Shown in pieces: positions 58,158 through 64,000 of a DNA stretch of 64,000 bases. The translations under genes were made by a program, and so were the position numbers. Each line of letters begins with the position of its first letter. Position 1 is the first letter of the stretch. The notes beneath the pieces were generated by a model. It saw only the letters and a list, made by a program, of their open reading frames with translations, did not search any database and was not told the DNA's origin. This DNA is from Chionoecetes opilio (taxonomy: Eukaryota; Arthropoda; Malacostraca; Decapoda; Majidae), in assembly GCA_016584305.1 (NCBI GenBank), contig JACEEZ010022462.1, forward strand, positions 132,001 through 196,000, written 5' to 3'.

Positions 58158-58629
58158 CCCGGCCCTATAGAAATACACGGAGACTCGGAGAAAAATGTAG
58201 TACTTGGGGAATTTTGGGTGTTTCTGATATATTTTTTTTGCGATGTGGCATATACTTGCATCCTTCATGGATACAGCAAGAAAGCTGTGCCTTTGCAGAG
58301 AGCTTAGCACCCATTTCTGACCTATTTGACCATGATAATGTCTGTGCAGCGCCTGGCAGTGGCGGGTGAGAGGAGCGCGGCTAGACACTGTCACACCGCG
58401 CTCCTCTCACCCGCCACTGTCAGGCGCTGCACAGACATTATCATGGTCTAATAGGTCGGAAATGGGTGTTAAGCTCTGCAAAGGCACAGCTTTCTTGCTG
58501 TACCCATGAAGGATGCAAGTATATGCCATATCGCAAAAAAAAAAAATCAGAAACACCCAAAATTCCATTATAGTACTACATTAGTACTACATTTTTCTCC
58601 GAGTCGCCGTTTATTTCTATAGGGCCGGG
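58158..58629. repeat. Long near-perfect palindrome
   Basis: Two arms of about 225 bases, cccggccctatagaaata... to ggtgagaggagcgcgg and back, with a loop of about 15 bases at 58373-58387. There are small differences such as the local duplication tagtactacat near 58570-58592. Confidence 0.93.
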
Positions 58630-58640
58630 TAGACTACCTG

Positions 58641-59757
58641 TATGGGGAGTTTTCTAATAAGCTCACGCTCAAGCCTGTCTCTCAGGCTCTCACATCCTCA
58701 GCACTTTCAGGCTGAATGATCTATCATTTACCGTAAATTCTCTGTACTTCTTTGGGACATCAGAATTACCCTTCAATACAACAACTGAAACAGTTCTTAA
58801 TAAAAAATGTAGTTTATCATTTTATTTGTCTGCACTTGGTGAAAATATTGGCAAAACAATTGAATATTTGAAAACTCAATCTTTAAAAATCGTCTTTTCA
58901 TAAAAAAACACAAGTTCAAGCAGAATGAGGCTTCAGGAAATATCTACTTGTATGTAAGCATTCACTGAGTACCTGTTTTGGGTGTATATGTCTCTCTTGC
59001 GACGAACATTTAACCAAGAAGTAATTTAAGTGCTTGGCACCTCAACGAACAGTCCGGGATGGAAGACAGTTGACAGCGTTTGTTTACTATTTCCGTCTCG
59101 AAAGACGAAAGTCTCCTTTATGTGGGAAACGGTATGTGGGAGCGGATGCCACGAATATTCCAGTAGAGGATAGAGAGTGTGATGAGATAAGCGGGTGATA
59201 ATAGTTAGGATGACAGTTTCTGGTATTGAGGAGTTAGGAGTATCAGAGATATGAGCTGTGAGGTAAGAAGCGGCGGCGCTGAGCTGAGTTCCTACCCGTG
59301 TGGTGTCTATAGGAAAGTGGATGATAACAAATCCTGCCGGCGGGATGGTTTCTGTGGAGATGCTGAACGCCACACTCTGTTTTGGTTAAATGTTCGTCGC
59401 AAGACAGACAGACACACCCAAAACAGGTACTCAGTGAATGCTTACATACAAGTAAATATTTCCTGAAGCCTCATTCTGCTTGAACTTGCGTTTTTTTATG
59501 AAAAGACGATTTTTAAAGATTGAGTTTTCAAATATTCAATTGTTTTGCCAATATTTTCACCAAGTGCAGACAAATAAAATGATAAACTACATTTTTTATT
59601 AAGAACTGTTTCAGTTGTTGTATTGAAGGGTAATTCTGATATGTCCCAAAGAAGTACAGGGAATTTACGGTAAATGATAGATCATTCAGCCTGAAAGTGC
59701 TGAGGATGTGAGATGCGCGAGGGACATCTGGCGGCTTAGCTTTGAAAACTCCCCATT
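58641..59757. mobile_element. Large foldback element with an ORF in its loop
   Basis: The left arm 58641-59017 (tatggggagttttc; cagcactttcaggctgaatg; tgcacttggtgaaaatattg; gcattcactgagtacctgtt) returns in reverse complement at 59385-59757. The outer 90 bases are less well matched. The loop 59018-59384 holds a 115-codon minus-strand ORF. Confidence 0.85.
59026..59373 (-). CDS. Hypothetical 115-residue ORF in foldback loop
   Basis: The minus-strand frame starts MAFSISTETIPPAGFVI and ends FHPGLFVEVPST. It is open over nearly the whole loop. The composition (Thr/Ser/Ile/Pro-rich with GFVIIHFP-like strand) is compatible with a beta-rich protein. I recognise no family, and no splice or promoter evidence was seen. 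It could be a captured gene fragment, an element-encoded protein, or chance. Confidence 0.3.
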   Translation of the reverse strand: MAFSISTETIPPAGFVIIHFPIDTTRVGTQLSAAASYLTAHISDTPNSSIPETVILTIITRLSHHTLYPLLEYSWHPLPHTVSHIKETFVFRDGNSKQTLSTVFHPGLFVEVPST

Positions 59758-59873
59758 ATATAGAGTAGCGACAACTCGATTTGTGAGCGCCATATTGGTG
59801 CCAAGGCCTCCTCGTTCACCCAAGACCCGGGGAAGTTCTCAAGGCATTACCCCGCAGTATATCATGTTATACA

Positions 59874-60150
59874 TGTATAAAGGATAGACTGTTATCTTCG
59901 GAAATGTTTGTTCTATAAGATTATCACATAAAACATAGTAAAACATATTAAATAAAGGTCATTATGAGACTCTGAAGAAATATGATGAACTTAACATTCA
60001 CTTAAAACTCGTCGTCATGTATAACTTTGTGGGACAGCTTATAAGATGGCAGATATCAATACAAGCAGAATTTATTTAGCTTTCCATTGACATATTTCGT
60101 TTTCTGATACATACAATAATACCATGCAAACATTAAGGTTAACTAAATAA
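59874..60150. repeat. Partial copy of the 13079-13745 foldback arm
   Basis: aaatgtttgttctataagat, tgagactctgaagaaatatg, tttagctttccattga and tatttcgttttctgata follow in the same order as 13100-13305. The other arm is missing. Confidence 0.75.
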
Positions 60151-60154
60151 ATTG

Positions 60155-60296
60155 CTCTCCCGCTCTCTCTCTCTCCGACCGCTCTCTCTCTCTCTCTCTC
60201 TCCGTGAAAGAGAGAGAGAGATATATAAGTGAAAGAGATGAGTGAGAGTAACCAAAAAAACTTTATAACTCAATATATATATAGAAAAAAAAAAAG

Positions 60297-60389
<93 letters not shown>

Positions 60390-60447
60390 GAGAGATAATT
60401 TGAAAAAGGTTTTTGGTTACTCTCTTTTCTCTCTCTCTCTCTCTCTC

Positions 60448-60507
<60 letters not shown>

Positions 60508-60546
60508 CTCTCTCTCTCTCTCTCCCCTCTCTCTCTCTCTCTCTCT
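60155..60546. repeat. Microsatellite cluster with inverted flanks
   Basis: (CT)n at about 60155-60205, an (AT)n tract at 60302-60387 and (CT)n at 60421-60546. gagagtaaccaaaaaaac at about 60244 and gtttttggttactctc at about 60409 are inverted around the AT tract. Confidence 0.9.
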
Positions 60547-60596
60547 GGCTAGCAGAAGTTGCCAGCAATATCGCAACCTGTCCGTGCAACCCAAGA

Positions 60597-62224
60597 GACT
60601 GCTGCTTCCATATGGCAGTCACGAGGGACAGAGACACGGCCAAGTTTCTGACGGAAGTGGGTCCAACTTTCAGGGCAGCATGATGACACTTACCGAGGCC
60701 ACGCAGCCAACAAGCGGGTCAAGGTGACCATAAGGAACTACCCTTCCTCATGCTTCGCATCTCGAGGACCACCCGGGCATACTCTGGGCAAGAAGAGCCG
60801 ATCATCATTGGGATTCCCGTTCCAACGCGATGATGCCCAGGACCCAAGTTACGGCAATGGGGGAAAAGGCGGACCACCACCGATGATCACCCTCCCTGGG
60901 ATGAGGCCCTGCAAAGTGGAGAGGTTCGTAGGGAAGCCACATTTTGTGGAAAATGCCCAAAATGGGGGCACGGGGGAATGGCAGTGCAAACAATCGAATG
61001 AGATGCGGATTCTGCTCCGAAACCACGACACCAAACAGTGCAAGGATCGCATTATCATGGGAAACCATCACCCCCAGATGTCCCAACTGCACCAGGAGCA
61101 CAATGCTTGGAGTGTGAAATGCCCAATGAGACCCGATGCCCCAGCCACCAGAACACCACACCGACTATGCTGCCTGCCTCAGCTGCCCCCCCACCAAGCC
61201 TCGACACGGCAGCCTTTCCTTCCCTCTGAGGGTGAGACACGCTTGGTTTCCATCCCGTTTCGCCGTCAGAGCTGGCTATCAATCAGTCGTCACTGCCCCC
61301 AGCCAACCCCAACGTGCTCCGCCCCATTTACCCTCGTCGGGGGTTGAACTCCCTACCTCCACCGATCCCACCACCGAACCCCTCCCCCCCCACACTCCCC
61401 CAACCCAGCCACCAGCAGGTCGCTCCGACTGTGCTCAGATCGCGAACCCATTAATGGCCCAAGACAACCCTCCCCCCCCTCCAAACCCTCCATCTGCCCA
61501 CGGAGAGACTGTTCCCCCCCCACTCCCTCAGGGCATAAACACGACCCTTAAGCGCCAGCAGTCTCGGGGAGACTGTTATGACACTGAAGAACGATGTGCA
61601 GATGCTACAGACGACGCAAGCTCTCCTCCAACAGAGAGCGGAGGCATGCGGGACCAGATTACATCCCTCCAAGGAGAGCTAAACGGAAGTGAAAGGAGGA
61701 ATGACGGGTATGACGGCAGAGCTTATGGGAGTGAAGGGGGAGCTTTCGAGCCTGAAGGGAGAGATAGCGACCATGAAGACTATAATGACGGGGGAATGTC
61801 ACTGATGCTACACAGCGCCCTAGGGACAAGGCCGCAGCGACATACGGAGCCCTGTGGTGCCCTGATGAACACAGACACACACACGAGCAGGGGGGGAAGA
61901 TTCCAGCTCAGATGCTGGGATACAGCGGCGCGCCAAGTCAGCACACCGTCGTCTGACCCCTCCCCCCCTACATATCAACCCTCAAAACCTCTGCCTCGGT
62001 CCCTTCATCTCAGGTTCCAAGGGGCGAACAACCGCTACACAGCCGGGTCCGACGCCCAGTGTCTCCTCTCGATGGAAGTAGTTGCTCCCCCACCCCCCCG
62101 TCCACCCTGCCTACCCCGGAAGGCCTGCTGGCCACGAAGTAAACACACGAATACCTATGGGTATCTAACGGCCTGCGCCTCCCTAGGCCCCGCTCGGCAC
62201 CACTCATCCTCCAACCCAATTTAA
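60597..62224 (+). pseudogene. LINE ORF1 (gag-like) remnant
   Basis: The opening frame has AKFLTEVGPTF, and other frames have NKRVKVTIRNYPSSC and, around 60935-61130, zinc-knuckle-like segments (FCGKCPKWGHG; CPNC; EHNAWSVKCP) split over different frames by frameshifts. Downstream to 62224 the frame is open but Pro-rich, as in many LINE ORF1 proteins. At least three shifts make it non-functional as written. Confidence 0.75.
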
Positions 62225-62254
62225 TCCCACAGACAGGTACGTCATCAAGGTTAA

Positions 62255-64000
62255 CCACAGCCAAACCACTGACGATTCTGCAAGGGAAATATATACGGCT
62301 GGTCAGCAAGGCAGCCACCTTACTGCAGTTCATCCAAGCCAATGACACGGCTGTCGTCCTCCTCCAGGAGACTTGGTATGGGGAAACGACTAACATGAGA
62401 TTTGGAAACTATCAAGTTTTTGCTCAACCCCTCCCCCAGGGGGGATCACGAGGACTTATCACCTTGTCAGGAAGGACCTACCGCCACCCTGACGCTTGCC
62501 CCTCCACACCTCGGGGAACAAGTGGACTCGCTGTGCGTCACGCTACATATGGACGGGTCCACTAAGGTGGACGTGTGTAATGTGTACTGCAGGCCCAGAG
62601 ATCACAACTCGACTTGCTACCTACATTGGAAAATAAACCAAAGACGGCTACTCGTCTGAGTGGTGACTGTAATGCCATCATCCACTCTTAGAGCCTTGGA
62701 GTGGGGGCCCGGCAGTAATCCTCGTGGGCGCCACTCATCCACATGCTGGAGGACTTTGAAGAGCTGAAGCTCCACGGCGCATCACAACCCACTCACATAG
62801 CGGGAGGGAGACTTGACCTTACCCTGACAGTCAATGACAGTGGCCATCTCACCAGTGTTTGCGGCTTTTCCTGAACTTCTGAGTGACCACTGGCCCCAGG
62901 TGTCAACATTTACTTGCCCAGGTGTGGTGACGTACCAGAAATTCCGAGGAACAAATGGATAACGAGGAGGCTGATTGGAAGTTATTCAGGGAAAACATTT
63001 AAACACCTGGTATGCTTCGTATCCTGTTCCCGTCTCTGTGCAAGACTTTGCTGAAGACCTCACTCGCGCCATTCATGATGCAGCTGATGCCTCCACACCC
63101 CGCCAAGGGAAGAATAAGTTTAACCCTAATAAAAAACTCTTTTGGTACTATGACAGCAAAATTAAGTTCCTTAACAAAGTATCTCGTCAGCTCACCAAGA
63201 ATCACCACCACACCAGGACGCCCGAGAGCAGACGCCACCTTCAGGATTGGGTTTTCGTATGCCAGAGACCAAATTGCCCTTATTCGTGAGGAGAAATGGC
63301 TGCAGTTTTACGGGAAGGTTGACTCACGCCACCAACATGACCCAGGTTGTGGAGGCACTTTCAACCGCTTTAAAGGCAAACATTCAAAACCTCCCGCTCA
63401 CCCCGACCCGGCGAGGGAAGGCGTCTGAGCTCATGAGGGACTACCACGAGCGATCAGCGAAAAACTAATCTGCCTCCTAACATCAAATTAGCCAAGACCA
63501 ACCTTGATCCGGCGAGGCTGGCTGCAGTCACTGCGGCCACGCTACTATGGGATAACACTGATGAGCCCTCACGAGGGAGGAGATGCTCAGGGCGCAGAAA
63601 ACGAGTGGTGACACAGCGCCTGGTGAGGACGGCATAACCTACTCCATGCTGAATGCTGTCTGCAATGTCGCGGGTGACCCTCTATTGCAGCTCTTTAACA
63701 TGTCCTTCTCCCAGGGACGCTACCTAAGGAATGGACAACAGCTATATCATTCCTGTCCCAAAACCGCCGCAGACAACCAGTTTTCGCCTCATCAGCCCCT
63801 TCAACCTTATGTAAGATGCTGGAACGCATATTACTTAGCCGGCTCACCTCAAGATCGGGCACTTGGATACAGGTGTGAAGGGCTTTGTCAAGCACAGGAG
63901 CACTGCCAACTGCCTCGCCAACTACTATGCCAAATGACAAGGCCAAGACAGCTGTGTTTTTTGATATAGAAAAAGCATTTGACAGGGCACAACCACTGCC
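62255..64000 (+). pseudogene. LINE ORF2 (endonuclease and reverse transcriptase) remnant
   Basis: Endonuclease-domain motifs: VVLLQETWYG (about 62350), LSGDCNAII (about 62655-62685, the GDxN motif) and GGRLDLTL (about 62803-62826). Reverse-transcriptase motifs: SGDTAPGEDGITYSML (about 63603-63650), then in other frames an IPVPK-type and an FRLISP-type segment (63740-63800), and VFFDIEKAFDRA (about 63954-63989), the first catalytic Asp motif. Frames change repeatedly, so the copy is dead. It is cut by the window edge before the second catalytic motif. Confidence 0.88.

Larger units (their letters stand above)
60547..64000 (+). mobile_element. Decayed non-LTR retrotransposon, runs off right edge
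   Basis: Starts right after a (CT)n tract. A gag-like ORF1 region (60597-62224) is followed by an ORF2 with endonuclease and reverse-transcriptase motifs, interrupted by many frameshifts and stops. The 3' end is outside the window. RT motifs suggest the I/Jockey/R1/LOA assemblage; the clade is not resolved. Confidence 0.9.

Overview
This window looks like nuclear DNA of an arthropod, most likely a decapod crustacean. That assignment is inferred from sequence style: many long dinucleotide microsatellites, degenerate TTAGG-type telomere-like arrays, tRNA-derived SINEs, crustacean/insect-style LINE tails, and small exons separated by multi-kilobase introns full of DNA transposons. There is no sign of bacterial gene organisation, operons, CRISPR arrays or rRNA genes.

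The one well-supported host gene lies on the + strand. It has a large exon at 24657-26978 (ATG at 24705), then phase-compatible exons at 34453-34560 and 36963-37226, and probably 43129-43570. The 3' end is uncertain, with candidates at 50726-50904 and, more weakly, 44293-44405. The gene encodes six copies of a module of about 80 residues built on two CxxC pairs, with a Pro-rich linker after the first. I do not recognise the family. Two short exons at 1404-1522 and 1836-1953 encode part of an unrecognised membrane protein. A GC-rich stretch holds a likely first coding exon of another gene at 52670-52832.

Most of the remainder is repeats. From left to right: pogo-like element remnants (about 433-904, 10991-11447, 13858-14172); TTAA-flanked piggyBac-like MITEs (7382, 21362, 44042 and a split copy at 49708-50617); tRNA-Val-like and second-family SINEs; a 31-bp minisatellite (15762-16525) and a pyrimidine-rich minisatellite (19690-20590); and several foldback elements, some present twice. 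The 29.9-33.7 kb region holds three hAT-type elements, one nested inside another, each with 8-bp target-site duplications. The 35.1-40.4 kb region holds four TA-flanked MITEs. Two non-autonomous Helitrons (49736-50424 and 54805-55450) follow, the first inserted in a piggyBac-like MITE. LINE 3' ends (53443 and 57350), long palindromes (58158-59757) and a decayed LINE running off the right edge (60547-64000) complete the window.

No set of genes here forms a pathway. The most novel-looking items are the six-module Cys-pair gene, a 62-bp element made almost only of two terminal inverted repeats, the exactly reconstructable Helitron insertion, and a large foldback element with a 115-codon ORF in its loop.
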